From Rikenellaceae bacterium (GTDB lineage Bacteria; Bacteroidota; Bacteroidia; Bacteroidales; UBA932): 16,609 bases of DNA. The position numbers were made by a program, and so were the translations under genes. The DNA is taken from the NCBI GenBank assembly GCA_900769735.1, contig CAAGHY010000029.1, forward strand, positions 1-16,609. The letters are read 5' to 3'. The notes beneath the pieces are model-generated. The model had not been told where the DNA came from. It worked only from the letters and a program-made list of their open reading frames with translations, and made no database searches. Below, in pieces: positions 1 through 7,115 of this stretch (position 1 is its first letter; every line of letters begins with the position of its first letter).

Positions 1-308
1 AGGGTGCCCGTTTGGGTGAGTGGAGCGATGTTTACGGCAGCAAGGCCACCAAAAAGAAAACATACGTTGGAAAGGTTACCAACTACTTTGCAAACATTGG
101 AGTGGCGGAGATTCTTGTGGAGACAGGAGAGATCAATGTTGGACAGAATATCCTTATCATTGGTCCTTCTACCGGTGTAATTGAGATGCAGCCGTCTGAA
201 ATCCGTGTAGATCTTGCACCTGCTGAGAAAGCTGTAAAAGGGGAAAAATGCTCCATTGCCGTACCGGAGAGACTCAGGAGGTCAGACAAGGTTTACATAT
301 TTGAATAA
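1..308 (+). CDS. U32 family peptidase / RNA hydroxylase-type protein, C-terminal fragment
   Basis: The reading frame is open from base 3 at the left edge to a TAA at 306-308, so only about the last 100 residues of a longer protein are present. The visible part resembles the small beta-barrel domain at the C-terminus of U32-family proteins of the TrhP/YegQ type. Key stretches are YVGKVTNYFANIGVAEI, then LIIGPSTGVIE, then VKGEKCSIAVPERLRRSDKVY. Characterised U32 members take part in tRNA or rRNA hydroxylation, although the family was named as collagenase-like peptidases. The catalytic N-terminal part lies outside the window, so which U32 subgroup this is cannot be decided. An in-frame TTG at 12 is not the true start, because the frame and the similarity (GAR just before it) continue upstream. 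The gene converges on the minus-strand yitT-like gene across a shared terminator. Confidence 0.85.
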   Translation, partial: GARLGEWSDVYGSKATKKKTYVGKVTNYFANIGVAEILVETGEINVGQNILIIGPSTGVIEMQPSEIRVDLAPAEKAVKGEKCSIAVPERLRRSDKVYIFE

Positions 309-339
309 TCTTGGTTTCCCCAACCGGAAGATTTACCAT

Positions 340-397
340 AAAAAAGGAGACTTCAAAAGCGGACATTTCCAACTTTGAAGTCTCCTTCTGTTTTTCC
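340..397. terminator. Bidirectional intrinsic terminator between the U32 gene and the yitT-like gene
   Basis: A 12-bp perfect stem pairs 346-357 (GGAGACTTCAAA) with 374-385 (TTTGAAGTCTCC) around a 16-nt loop. On the plus strand a T-rich run follows (386-395). On the minus strand the A-run at 340-345 becomes a U-tract. It therefore serves both convergent genes. Confidence 0.85.
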
Positions 398-407
398 GGA
401 CATTTGA

Positions 408-1295
408 TCAGCTCTTTTTAGCCTTGGCTTTTGCCTTGGCCTTAACCTCGTCAAAGCCTTCACCGTATACACCCATTACTGTGGAAACGGTAAGGAATGC
501 ACGGTTATCAACCTCCTTAACGGCACTCATAATCTCATACATCTTGTCCTTGCGGGTTACAACCATTATAATCATACTCTCTGATTTCTTGTACCAGCCA
601 ATTGAATTGATGGCTGTAACACCCTTGTCCATTTCATAGCACAGCTTGTCGGCAATCTCTTTATACTTGTTTGTAATGATGAGCATCTGCACAGACTGCT
701 TGCTGCCTGTAAGTATATAGTCTACAGTATATGAGAAGGCAAATGTAACAACATATCCGTATACAAGGTCCTGCAATGTTTTTCCTGGAAGGAAAAGGAT
801 TGAGGAAATGATAAGCAAATCCGCCATCATAAACACCTTACCTGGAGAAACCTCCCTGTATTTGTTTATAACAAGGGCAATGATATCTATACCGCCTGTA
901 CTTCCGCCCTGGCTGAATACAATTGCTATACCGCAAGCACTCATTGCTCCTCCAATGATGGAGTTGATAAGATTGTCATCAATGTTTGACACCCAAGGAA
1001 TGCTTGGGAACAGCTGGAAATACAATGAACTTACCAGTACACAGAAAATGGTCTTGAAGCCGAAGCCTTTTCCCATAATGATTGTACCGGCAATCAGCAA
1101 TACTGCATTGAGCACAAGGTATGTCAATGAAATTGGAAACCCGAAGGCATAATTAAGTATGGTGGACAAACCTGTTACTCCGCCTGCTGTAATCTCATTT
1201 GGAATAAGGAATGCTGTCCAGGAAAAGACATACAGTGCAAGGGCAAAAGCCATCACACTGTACTCTTTAATTGTTTTGAATGTCTTGTTGTTCAT
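408..1295 (-). CDS. YitT family membrane protein with C-terminal DUF2179 domain
   Basis: The product is a 295-residue integral inner-membrane protein of the YitT family, whose molecular function is not established. Hydrophobic segments lie at about residues 14-32, 54-75, 78-102, 109-133, 153-171 and 177-197, with glycine-rich links such as ITAGGVTG and FSQGGSTGGID typical of the family. A soluble C-terminal domain follows at about 200-285 (DUF2179-like, including INSIGWYKKSESMIIMVVTRK). The last residues form a lysine/alanine repeat, KAKAKAKAKKS, encoded by near-repeated GCCTTGGC units at about 415-450 and lying beyond the usual domain end. The ATG lies only 2 bp after the stop codon of the upstream DsbD-like gene, so the two are almost certainly co-transcribed and perhaps translationally coupled. 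No reason for the DsbD pairing is evident. Assignment to the family is secure; function is unknown. Confidence 0.9.
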   Translation of the reverse strand: MNNKTFKTIKEYSVMAFALALYVFSWTAFLIPNEITAGGVTGLSTILNYAFGFPISLTYLVLNAVLLIAGTIIMGKGFGFKTIFCVLVSSLYFQLFPSIPWVSNIDDNLINSIIGGAMSACGIAIVFSQGGSTGGIDIIALVINKYREVSPGKVFMMADLLIISSILFLPGKTLQDLVYGYVVTFAFSYTVDYILTGSKQSVQMLIITNKYKEIADKLCYEMDKGVTAINSIGWYKKSESMIIMVVTRKDKMYEIMSAVKEVDNRAFLTVSTVMGVYGEGFDEVKAKAKAKAKKS

Positions 1296-1297
1296 CC

Positions 1298-3274
1298 CTA
1301 TTTGTTATAAGTTGCAATAGCATTCTCAAGGAATTTCACAAATGCGTCTTTATCAAGGTTATAACCTCTAGGCTCAACTACAGGGTTACCCTGAGCATCA
1401 GTGATGATATAGTAAGGCATTGCATTGGCCTTGTATTTCTCCATAATGAAGGCAGTATTGATCTTGCCCAAGCCTTTAAGCACTTTGCCGTTTGGCAAGG
1501 TTACCCAATCCTGCTCAGCAACCTCAGTCTTTACATCACCGTAAAGCGATACAAACACAAACTGGGTATTAAGCAACTCTTTAACTTTTGCATCCGAGAA
1601 CACTCTGCTCTCCATCTCCCTGCAGTTCACACAAGCAGCACCTGTAAAATCAATGAATACCGGCTTGTTCACTGTTTTTGAGTACTCCAAAGCCTCCTGC
1701 AAATCAAAGAAACCAGGAATACCGTCAATGTGTTTCAAGCCCATATCAGTAAATTTCTTTGCAGGGTAAGGATTGTTATGTGAATCACCTGAATGGGAAG
1801 CAGCCTGCACCACAACGTTCTGCTGTTTTGCCAAGTTGAAGTCAATGCTCTCAATTGGAGGAAGGTAACCGCTCAACGCTTTCAATGGAGCGCCCCACAT
1901 ACCAGGAATCATATAAACAACAAACGAGAATACAATAATTGCAAAGAACAGTCTCTTAACTGAAATATACGGCTCCGGTGTATCGTGTGCAAAACGAAGT
2001 TTGCCCAACAAGTACAATCCCAATAGAGAGAACACTACAATCCAGATTGCAAGGTAAACCTCTCTGTCCAACAAGTTCCACTGGTAAACCTGGTCTGCAA
2101 CGCTAAGGAATTTAAGACCAAGGGCAACCTCAACGAAACCAAGCACAACCTTAACCGAGTTAAGCCATCCACCGCTCTTAGGAAGATCTTTAAGCAAAGA
2201 CGGAGCAAATGCAAACACTGTAAACGGAAGTGCAAATGCAGCAGAGAAAGCGAACATTGTAATGATTGGCTCCCAAATCTCACCCTGGGTACTCTTGATA
2301 AGCACTGAGCTCATAATAGGACCGGTACAAGAGAATGAAACAAGAACCAAAGTAAGTGCCATAAAGAATACACCTACAAGACCGCCTTTATCACTCTTCT
2401 CATCAGTTTTGTTTACCATCCAGCTTGGCATTGTAATCTCAAATGCACCAAAGAAGCTGGCAGCAAACACCATAAAGATGATGAAGAACAGGATATTTGG
2501 AATCCAGTGTGTAGCCAGCCAGTTGAAGATGTCAGCTGTAACCGCATCACCACCCAAAATGTATGTTAGAAGGATAATTACGGCAATTGGAACTGTATAA
2601 AGGGCTACGATGAAGAAACCGTACATAGATGCGTAGAACTTGCCTTTGCCATCCTTGCTCTTAAGGAAGAAAGACACTGTCATAGGCACCATTGGGAATA
2701 CGCAAGGAGTAAGCAATGCTACAAAACCCCAGGCAATAGCCTCAAGAATGATTGCCCAGATTGATTTGCCACCCTCTTTCTTGACTGGAGCAACCTCATC
2801 AGATGCCGCAGCACCTGTACCTGCAGGAAGCTTTACAGTAAGAACGTCATCTGTTGGAGGAAGACAGCTGCCCTCGCTGCAAGTCTGCCACTCAACTGTA
2901 ACTTTTGCAACTGGAGCGCTTCCGCTCACCTCCACCTTCTGGCCAATCTGCACACCGGTAGCACAAGTTCCTATCTCCATTCCAAAAAGCTCATCATAAG
3001 CTTTATGAACTTCTGTTTTAAGATATGGTGCACCTACAGCCTTCACACCCTCACCTGCAACAACCAAAGAAGTTGCAATAGGACCGTCTGTATAAGGGCC
3101 AAGGTCATAAATATGCCACTCCTCACCCTCAATGTTTCCTGTAATGACAATCTCATACAGGTTCTCGCCCAAGTTCTCAACTTTTGCGCTCCACGAAACA
3201 GGATTCTCCCCCTGTGCGTAAGCAACACAAGCAAGCACCAAAGCTACTACTGAAAGAAACAATTTTTTAATCAT
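1298..3274 (-). CDS. DsbD-like protein-disulfide reductase (transmembrane thiol:disulfide interchange protein)
   Basis: The 658-residue product should pass reducing equivalents from cytoplasmic thioredoxin across the inner membrane to periplasmic partners. It has the three DsbD parts in order. First is an N-terminal signal segment (1-20, AYA then Q), followed by a periplasmic domain with the cysteine pair C132/C137 (TCSEGSCLPP). Second is a multi-span membrane domain at about 172-460 with the paired cysteines C191 (LTPCVFP) and C316 (SFSCTGP). Third is a C-terminal thioredoxin-like domain at about 520-658 with CVNC at 548-551 and a probable cis-proline at P620 (NAMPYY). All expected redox cysteines are present. 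C15 within VLAC might be read as a lipobox, but it is a poor match. The length is somewhat above the roughly 570 residues of the E. coli protein. It is the first gene of a two-gene unit with the yitT-like gene. A -7 element lies about 38 bp upstream. Confidence 0.93.
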   Translation of the reverse strand: MIKKLFLSVVALVLACVAYAQGENPVSWSAKVENLGENLYEIVITGNIEGEEWHIYDLGPYTDGPIATSLVVAGEGVKAVGAPYLKTEVHKAYDELFGMEIGTCATGVQIGQKVEVSGSAPVAKVTVEWQTCSEGSCLPPTDDVLTVKLPAGTGAAASDEVAPVKKEGGKSIWAIILEAIAWGFVALLTPCVFPMVPMTVSFFLKSKDGKGKFYASMYGFFIVALYTVPIAVIILLTYILGGDAVTADIFNWLATHWIPNILFFIIFMVFAASFFGAFEITMPSWMVNKTDEKSDKGGLVGVFFMALTLVLVSFSCTGPIMSSVLIKSTQGEIWEPIITMFAFSAAFALPFTVFAFAPSLLKDLPKSGGWLNSVKVVLGFVEVALGLKFLSVADQVYQWNLLDREVYLAIWIVVFSLLGLYLLGKLRFAHDTPEPYISVKRLFFAIIVFSFVVYMIPGMWGAPLKALSGYLPPIESIDFNLAKQQNVVVQAASHSGDSHNNPYPAKKFTDMGLKHIDGIPGFFDLQEALEYSKTVNKPVFIDFTGAACVNCREMESRVFSDAKVKELLNTQFVFVSLYGDVKTEVAEQDWVTLPNGKVLKGLGKINTAFIMEKYKANAMPYYIITDAQGNPVVEPRGYNLDKDAFVKFLENAIATYNK

Positions 3275-3311
3275 AAGGTTATTTTTAGTTTAAGTATTTC
3301 AGAATATCTTA

Positions 3312-3319
3312 CAAAAATA
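3312..3319 (-). promoter_or_regulatory. Bacteroidota -7 promoter element for the DsbD-yitT unit
   Basis: On the minus strand this reads TATTTTTG, an exact TAnnTTTG match, in the 55-bp gap before the DsbD start and giving a leader of roughly 30 nt. No clear TTTG -33 box lies 19-21 nt upstream, where the sequence is already the 3' end of the SGNH gene. Confidence 0.5.
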
Positions 3320-3329
3320 ATAAAATTTC

Positions 3330-4025
3330 TTATTTCCTTTTACGTTTTTTAACCACCTTGTCAATCACCCTCTTCACAGCTTCCTCCATAGGGGCATAAG
3401 CCTCAGGATAAGGGTGGCAACGGTCTTTGGAAAGCCCCTCCTTAAGGGCTCCGTTCTCATCCGCCATTGGGGTATAATAATCCACATACTCCAGCTTATG
3501 CTCTTCAGCATATGCTTTTATCAGCTTGTTCAGCTCCTTTACCATTGGAGCAGGCTGGAGATCCTTTCTCCACGAAAACCAGTCACAAGGCAAAACTGAA
3601 CATAAAATTGGAACAATGCCATTTGCACGGGCAATGTCACACATTGAAATTATATTTCCCATAATGTTCTCCACAGAAATATAACCGCTGTTGCGGGCAA
3701 TGTCATTTATTCCCGACAGTATAACTACCGCCTTAGGCTCCAACGCCACAACATCATTGTGGAATCTGGCCAGCATCTGATAAGTTGTCTGTCCGGCAAT
3801 GCCTCTGGCAGCATAACCGTTGGCCTCAAAAAACTCAGGCCTGTACTTGAACCAGTTCTGTGTAATTGAATTTCCCATAAAGACAGCTTTGGGCGCCACG
3901 GTAATTGTATCATTGGCCTCAGCATATCGGCCGTACTTTGCCCAATCCTTATCCTCCTGAACCTGAGCCATAGAAAACACAGGCAACATAAGAAGGAACA
4001 TTGCAAGTGAGATTAAAAATTTCAT
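3330..4025 (-). CDS. Secreted SGNH/GDSL-family hydrolase
   Basis: The product is a 231-residue esterase/acylhydrolase-like protein, probably exported. A signal peptide covers residues 1-20 (ISLAMFLLMLPVFSMA, then Q). Block I is VFMGNSITQNW with nucleophile S53; block II is around GIAG at 74-78; block III is LSGINDI with N107; block V is DRCHP with D201 and H204. All four catalytic/oxyanion positions of the SGNH superfamily can therefore be seen. It ends in a basic tail, KKRKRK. The start at 4025 is chosen because the signal peptide begins there. The open frame continues 38 codons upstream only by running backwards through the tRNA-Gly gene and its terminator. No strong promoter is visible in the 41 bp between that terminator and the start; the best match is AACATTTG at 4036-4043, one base off consensus. 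The substrate cannot be predicted. Confidence 0.88.
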   Translation of the reverse strand: MKFLISLAMFLLMLPVFSMAQVQEDKDWAKYGRYAEANDTITVAPKAVFMGNSITQNWFKYRPEFFEANGYAARGIAGQTTYQMLARFHNDVVALEPKAVVILSGINDIARNSGYISVENIMGNIISMCDIARANGIVPILCSVLPCDWFSWRKDLQPAPMVKELNKLIKAYAEEHKLEYVDYYTPMADENGALKEGLSKDRCHPYPEAYAPMEEAVKRVIDKVVKKRKRK

Positions 4026-4066
4026 AACAATAGAACAAATGTTTGAAAAACTGATGGTTGGATACG

Positions 4067-4093
4067 AAAAAAGCCCCAGATTTCTCTGAGGCT
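4067..4093 (-). terminator. Intrinsic terminator of the tRNA-Gly gene
   Basis: On the minus strand a 9-bp stem (AGCCTCAGA with TCTGGGGCT, one G-U pair) closes a GAAA tetraloop and is followed by six T. It begins 2 nt after the encoded CCA end of the tRNA and separates it from the SGNH hydrolase gene. Confidence 0.88.
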
Positions 4094-4094
4094 T

Positions 4095-4170
4095 TGGAGC
4101 GGAAAACGAGGCTCGAACTCGCGACCCCAACCTTGGCAAGGTTGTGCTCTACCAACTGAGCTATTTCCGC
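4095..4170 (-). tRNA. tRNA-Gly (anticodon GCC)
   Basis: This is a 76-nt cloverleaf read on the minus strand. The acceptor arms GCGGAAA (4170-4164) and TTTCCGC (4105-4099) pair perfectly. The D arm contains AGCTCAGTTGGTAGAGC. The anticodon stem-loop is CAACC-TTGCCAA-GGTTG, giving GCC. The T arm is GCGAG-TTCGAGC-CTCGT. The discriminator is U and the CCA end is encoded (4097-4095). A matching promoter lies upstream and a terminator directly downstream, so it is an independent single-gene unit. Confidence 0.96.
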
Positions 4171-4188
4171 GTTTCTGTTTTGCGATTG

Positions 4189-4219
4189 CAAAGGTAGTAA
4201 CTTTTTCTAAACCTCCAAA
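4189..4219 (-). promoter_or_regulatory. Bacteroidota-type promoter of tRNA-Gly
   Basis: On the minus strand a -7 element TACCTTTG (4196-4189) matches TAnnTTTG exactly. A -33 element TTTG (4219-4216, within TTTTTGG) lies 19 nt upstream, the expected spacing. The predicted transcription start is about 10-15 nt before the mature tRNA 5' end at 4170. This is the best-formed promoter in the window. Confidence 0.75.
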
Positions 4220-4300
4220 AATTTTTGCAACTTTTTTTAAAAAAATTTCACTTTTTTCAATTTTTCACGGTTTTTACCCCTTTTTCACCGCAAATACAGC

Positions 4301-5329
4301 CTAAATCACCGTCTCAAACTCTCTCAAGAAGCGCACATCATTCTCAAAATAGTGGCGCAAATCCTTAACCTGCCACTTAAGCATTGCAATTCTCTCCACA
4401 CCCATTCCAAAAGCAAAGCCTGAATACTCTTTTGAATCAATGCCTGAAGCCTCAAGGACATTAGGGTCTACCATACCGCAACCCATAATCTCCAACCAGC
4501 CGGTACCTTTACAGATATTGCATCCTTTACCTTTACAGATGTTACAGCTCACGTCAACCTCTGCACTTGGCTCAGTGAACGGGAAGTATGAAGGACGCAA
4601 CCTTATCTGGCTCTCCTCACCGAACATCTCTTTGGCAAAAAGAAGGATAGCCTGTTTAAGATCAGCAAATGAAACGTTCTTGTCAATATACAATCCCTCA
4701 ACCTGATGGAAAATACAGTGTGCACGGGCAGAAATTGCCTCATTTCTGAACACACGGCCAGGACATACAATTCTGATAGGAAGAGGCATTTTCTCCATAC
4801 TTCTTACCTGAACTGAGCTGGTATGGGTTCTCAACAGGATTGGATTGTCACCACCGGCAGAGATAAAGAAAGTATCCTGCATATCTCTGGCTGGGTGCTC
4901 AGGAGGGAAGTTCAAAGCACCGAATACGTGCCAGTCATCCTCAATCTCCGGTCCTTCAGCAACAGCATAGCCGAATTTGCTGAAAATGGAGATAATCTCC
5001 TCTCTGGTGATTGAAATAGGGTGACGTGTACCCAAATCAAATTTGTCACCAGGTTTTGTATAATCAAATGATGGAGCATCACTGCCACCCATCTCCTCAA
5101 CTTTCTGTCTCAACTCCTCAATTTTCTCAGCAGCTTTGGTCTTGAGAACATTCAGCTTCTGGCCAAACTCCCTCTTCTGCTCAGCAGGAACATTTCTGAA
5201 CTCATCAAAAAGGGCAGTAATCTCACCTTTCTTTCCCAAAAGTTTTACCCTTATATCCTCAACCTCCTGCAACTTTTCAGCTGTAAGAGACTCTATCTTA
5301 TTTAGCAAATCTTCAATTTTCTGCTTCAT
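4301..5329 (-). CDS. pheS: Phenylalanyl-tRNA synthetase alpha subunit
   Basis: This is the catalytic alpha subunit of the cytoplasmic (alpha-beta)2 enzyme that charges tRNA-Phe. At 342 residues it is normal for the family. An N-terminal coiled-coil arm occupies about 1-85. The class II catalytic domain follows, with LRTHTSSVQVRSM (166-178), the motif 2 region (GRVFRNEAISARAHCIFHQVEG), FPFTEPSAEVDV (249-260), GCGMVDPNVL (283-292) and the motif 3 region FGMGVERIAMLK. Between the last FPFTEPSAEVDV residues and GCGMVDP is an insertion with four cysteines in two CxxC pairs (C262, C265, C270, C273), absent from the E. coli enzyme and looking like a small metal-binding knuckle. The beta subunit gene (pheT) is not adjacent. 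The gene lies 84 bp downstream of the guanylyltransferase gene and has its own -7 element. Confidence 0.97.
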   Translation of the reverse strand: MKQKIEDLLNKIESLTAEKLQEVEDIRVKLLGKKGEITALFDEFRNVPAEQKREFGQKLNVLKTKAAEKIEELRQKVEEMGGSDAPSFDYTKPGDKFDLGTRHPISITREEIISIFSKFGYAVAEGPEIEDDWHVFGALNFPPEHPARDMQDTFFISAGGDNPILLRTHTSSVQVRSMEKMPLPIRIVCPGRVFRNEAISARAHCIFHQVEGLYIDKNVSFADLKQAILLFAKEMFGEESQIRLRPSYFPFTEPSAEVDVSCNICKGKGCNICKGTGWLEIMGCGMVDPNVLEASGIDSKEYSGFAFGMGVERIAMLKWQVKDLRHYFENDVRFLREFETVI

Positions 5330-5348
5330 ATCAAATGTTTTAAGGGTG

Positions 5349-5356
5349 CAAATCTA
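5349..5356 (-). promoter_or_regulatory. -7 promoter element of pheS
   Basis: The minus strand reads TAGATTTG, an exact TAnnTTTG match 20 bp before the pheS ATG, predicting a leader of roughly 13-16 nt. The -33 position (GATG) is a weak match. No T-box, leader peptide or attenuator is visible in the 84-bp gap. Confidence 0.5.
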
Positions 5357-5413
5357 CACAAAATTCCCGGACTTTCATCTTTGCCGCAAAAAAACAGCAA
5401 TTTAAATGCACAC

Positions 5414-6511
5414 CTACTGGTATTTGTCAAATTCGTTTACTGTAAGGTCTGTAATTACATTCTTGAATCTTACACTGTCTCTAGGACATACAAGAAGGAC
5501 ATCATCCGTATTTATTACCATATAATCCTTGAGACCTTTTACAACCACAAGCTTGTCCTCCTCACTTGAAACCACAATGGATCCCTCAACCTTGTCTATC
5601 ATACTGTCACCCACACTCAGCAGATTGCCGTTGTCATCCTTTTCTCCCAAAAGATAAAGAGCCTCCCAGGTCCCAACATCACTCCATCCGAAAGATGTCT
5701 CAAACACCCAGCTGCAGGAGGTCTTCTCCATTACACCGTAATCAATGGAAATTCCGTTGCATCCCTCATAAATTCCCTTTATGAACTCCTCTTCCTGTGG
5801 GGTATAGTAGTGGGGGATTATATCCTTGAACTGGTTTGCTATATCGGGAAGATATTTCTCAAGTTCCTGAGCTATGGTTTTTACATTCCATACAAAGATT
5901 CCTGAGTTCCATAGAAATTCCCCGCTGCTCATAAACACTTTTGCCAGCTCTGCATCAGGCTTCTCGGTAAATGTCTTCACACTGTATACTTTTGAGCCTC
6001 CAACCTCTTTTGTCCTGGCTGTATTCACTTGAATATAACCGTAGCCGGTTTCCGGACGGGTAGGCTTGATTCCAAGGGTTATCAGCTCATCGTGCCCTGC
6101 AGCCTGGCCCAGTGCCGCCTCAATTGTTGCAAGGAACACATCTTCATTGATGATCAGGTGGTCCGACGGCGCCACCACAACTGTTGCATCGGGGTTCTTT
6201 TTCTGCAATTTGTATGTAGCGTAGGCAATGCACGGTGCTGTATTTCTCCTGTGCGGCTCCAGAAGGATATTCTCCGGAAGCATCTGCGGCAACTGCTCCT
6301 CTACAAGCTCCTTGTACTGTCCGCTTGTAACTATCATAATGTTCTCCGGCGGGATTATCTTTGCAAACCTGTTGTAGGTCTGCTGCAAAAAGGACACTCC
6401 TGTTCCAAAGAAATCCAGGAACTGTTTAGGTTTTGAATTCCTGCTCACTGGCCAGAAACGGCTACCCACACCTCCGGCCATAATTATGCAATAATAGTTT
6501 TCTCTTCCCAT
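5414..6511 (-). CDS. Mannose-1-phosphate guanylyltransferase (GDP-mannose pyrophosphorylase)
   Basis: The product makes GDP-mannose from mannose 1-phosphate and GTP in the cytoplasm, supplying mannose and derived fucose or rhamnose sugars for capsule, LPS and glycoproteins. The 365-residue nucleotidyltransferase shows the signature loop GGVGSRFWPVSR (13-24) followed by KPKQFL with the expected lysine. It also has EPHRRNTAP (85-93), the metal-binding APSDH (114-118), FTEKP (181-185), WNSGIF (201-206), DYGVME (257-262) and GWSDVGTW (275-282). It ends after a short C-terminal beta region without the fused phosphomannose isomerase found in ManC/AlgA-type bifunctional enzymes, so it is monofunctional. 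It lies 15 bp downstream of yraN with no visible promoter between them, so the two probably form a unit. No other polysaccharide gene is nearby. Confidence 0.94.
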   Translation of the reverse strand: MGRENYYCIIMAGGVGSRFWPVSRNSKPKQFLDFFGTGVSFLQQTYNRFAKIIPPENIMIVTSGQYKELVEEQLPQMLPENILLEPHRRNTAPCIAYATYKLQKKNPDATVVVAPSDHLIINEDVFLATIEAALGQAAGHDELITLGIKPTRPETGYGYIQVNTARTKEVGGSKVYSVKTFTEKPDAELAKVFMSSGEFLWNSGIFVWNVKTIAQELEKYLPDIANQFKDIIPHYYTPQEEEFIKGIYEGCNGISIDYGVMEKTSCSWVFETSFGWSDVGTWEALYLLGEKDDNGNLLSVGDSMIDKVEGSIVVSSEEDKLVVVKGLKDYMVINTDDVLLVCPRDSVRFKNVITDLTVNEFDKYQ

Positions 6512-6526
6512 ATCTGCTCTTTTATC

Positions 6527-6916
6527 TCACCATTCGGGGGCAAAAGCCTCCCTCATATATTTTACTTCAAACAATTCTCCATTAAAAAGGACCGACACAA
6601 TGTCAAAAACAACCTCCTTCCCTCCCTGCAGGAACTTCCCTTTCTGCGCCATATACCCTTTTGCCGCTGCAATCACCCTGCTCCTCTTCTGAACTGTAAT
6701 GCTTTCAAAAGGTTCCACAATGGACGGATATTCCCTGGTCCTAACCTCAACTATCCTTATAAACCCCTCTTCCTCCATCACCAGGTCCAGTTCCTTGTGC
6801 CCGCACCGCCAGTTCCGCTCCAGAAGTTTCATTCCCCGCTGCAAAAGGTATTCCAACGCAACCTCCTCTCCCCTTTTGCCCAATTCCTGTCTGTTTTTGA
6901 ACCACTTATCCCCCAT
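6527..6916 (-). CDS. YraN family (UPF0102) nuclease-fold protein
   Basis: This is a small protein of about 129 residues in the YraN/UPF0102 family, which has a restriction-endonuclease/Holliday-resolvase-like fold; its cellular role is not firmly known. The family pattern is visible: LGKRGEEVALEYL, then RNWRCGHKELDLV (E42, D44), then IVEVRTRE (E57). These are the acidic positions expected of the nuclease core; the basic residue after EV is R rather than the more usual K. The start at 6916 is preferred because AGGAGG lies just upstream (6919-6924) and the length then fits the family. In-frame ATG at 6928 and TTG at 6937 are alternatives. The guanylyltransferase gene follows 15 bp downstream. 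Upstream is a -7 element and then a 125-bp inverted-repeat element. Confidence 0.88.
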   Translation of the reverse strand: MGDKWFKNRQELGKRGEEVALEYLLQRGMKLLERNWRCGHKELDLVMEEEGFIRIVEVRTREYPSIVEPFESITVQKRSRVIAAAKGYMAQKGKFLQGGKEVVFDIVSVLFNGELFEVKYMREAFAPEW

Positions 6917-6968
6917 AATCCTCCTCATTTTAAACAAAGACCAAGTTACAAAAGATTCAATCCTTAAA

Positions 6969-6976
6969 CAAATTTA
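6969..6976 (-). promoter_or_regulatory. -7 promoter element of the yraN-guanylyltransferase unit
   Basis: The minus strand reads TAAATTTG, an exact TAnnTTTG match about 52 bp before the preferred yraN ATG. Its -33 region would fall inside the left arm of the inverted repeat at 6981-7008 (minus strand TTTTACAC, a poor -33 match). Anything acting on that repeat could therefore affect this promoter. Confidence 0.5.
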
Positions 6977-6980
6977 TTTA

Positions 6981-7105
6981 TTACGTTGTCTTTTTGTGTA
7001 AAAAGCTGTTTCTCAAGCATATAAAAAATGCAAAATTCACATTTTACACAAATGAATTTTCACAACTACCTCTGGTTCAGCTTTTTGCACAAAAAGACAA
7101 CGTAA
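6981..7105. repeat. 125-bp non-coding element bounded by 28-bp inverted repeats
   Basis: The arm at 6981-7008 (starting TTACGTTGTC, ending AAAAGCTG) is the reverse complement of 7078-7105 at 27 of 28 positions, the single mismatch being T against G in the middle. The 69-bp centre is AT-rich and contains a second inverted repeat, AAAATTCA (7032-7039) with TGAATTTT (7053-7060). Each arm also carries a small self-complementary core (CTTTTT-gtgt-AAAAAG and CTTTTT-gcac-AAAAAG), so alternative foldings are possible. The element sits between the terminator of the biotin-carrier gene and the yraN promoter. No open frame of note and no flanking direct duplication is seen. It could be a miniature mobile element, an invertible segment, or a structured regulatory site; the sequence alone does not decide. 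Confidence 0.85.
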
Positions 7106-7115
7106 CATAAAAAGC

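Noticed and set aside
1280..3253. Plus-strand open frames opposite the DsbD-like gene
   Set aside because: They overlap a full-length gene with all expected catalytic residues, and their translations show no family features.
4026..4139. Extended N-terminus of the SGNH hydrolase starting at 4139
   Set aside because: It would be translated from tRNA and terminator sequence and would bury the clear signal peptide that begins at 4025.
5384..5412. Terminator after the guanylyltransferase gene
   Set aside because: There is a T-run on the minus strand (5394-5400), but the preceding hairpin (GCATTTAAATTGC) is short and AT-rich, too weak to call.
6917..6937. Longer yraN product from TTG 6937 or ATG 6928
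   Set aside because: The AGGAGG at 6919-6924 is placed for the ATG at 6916 and would be inside the longer reading frame; the extra residues are outside the family's usual start. ATG 6928 is not excluded.
7009..7077. A Bacteroidota promoter inside the inverted-repeat element, as in classic phase-variable promoters
   Set aside because: Neither strand of the centre has an exact TAnnTTTG with a -33 partner at 19-21 nt. The apparent yraN promoter lies outside the repeats.
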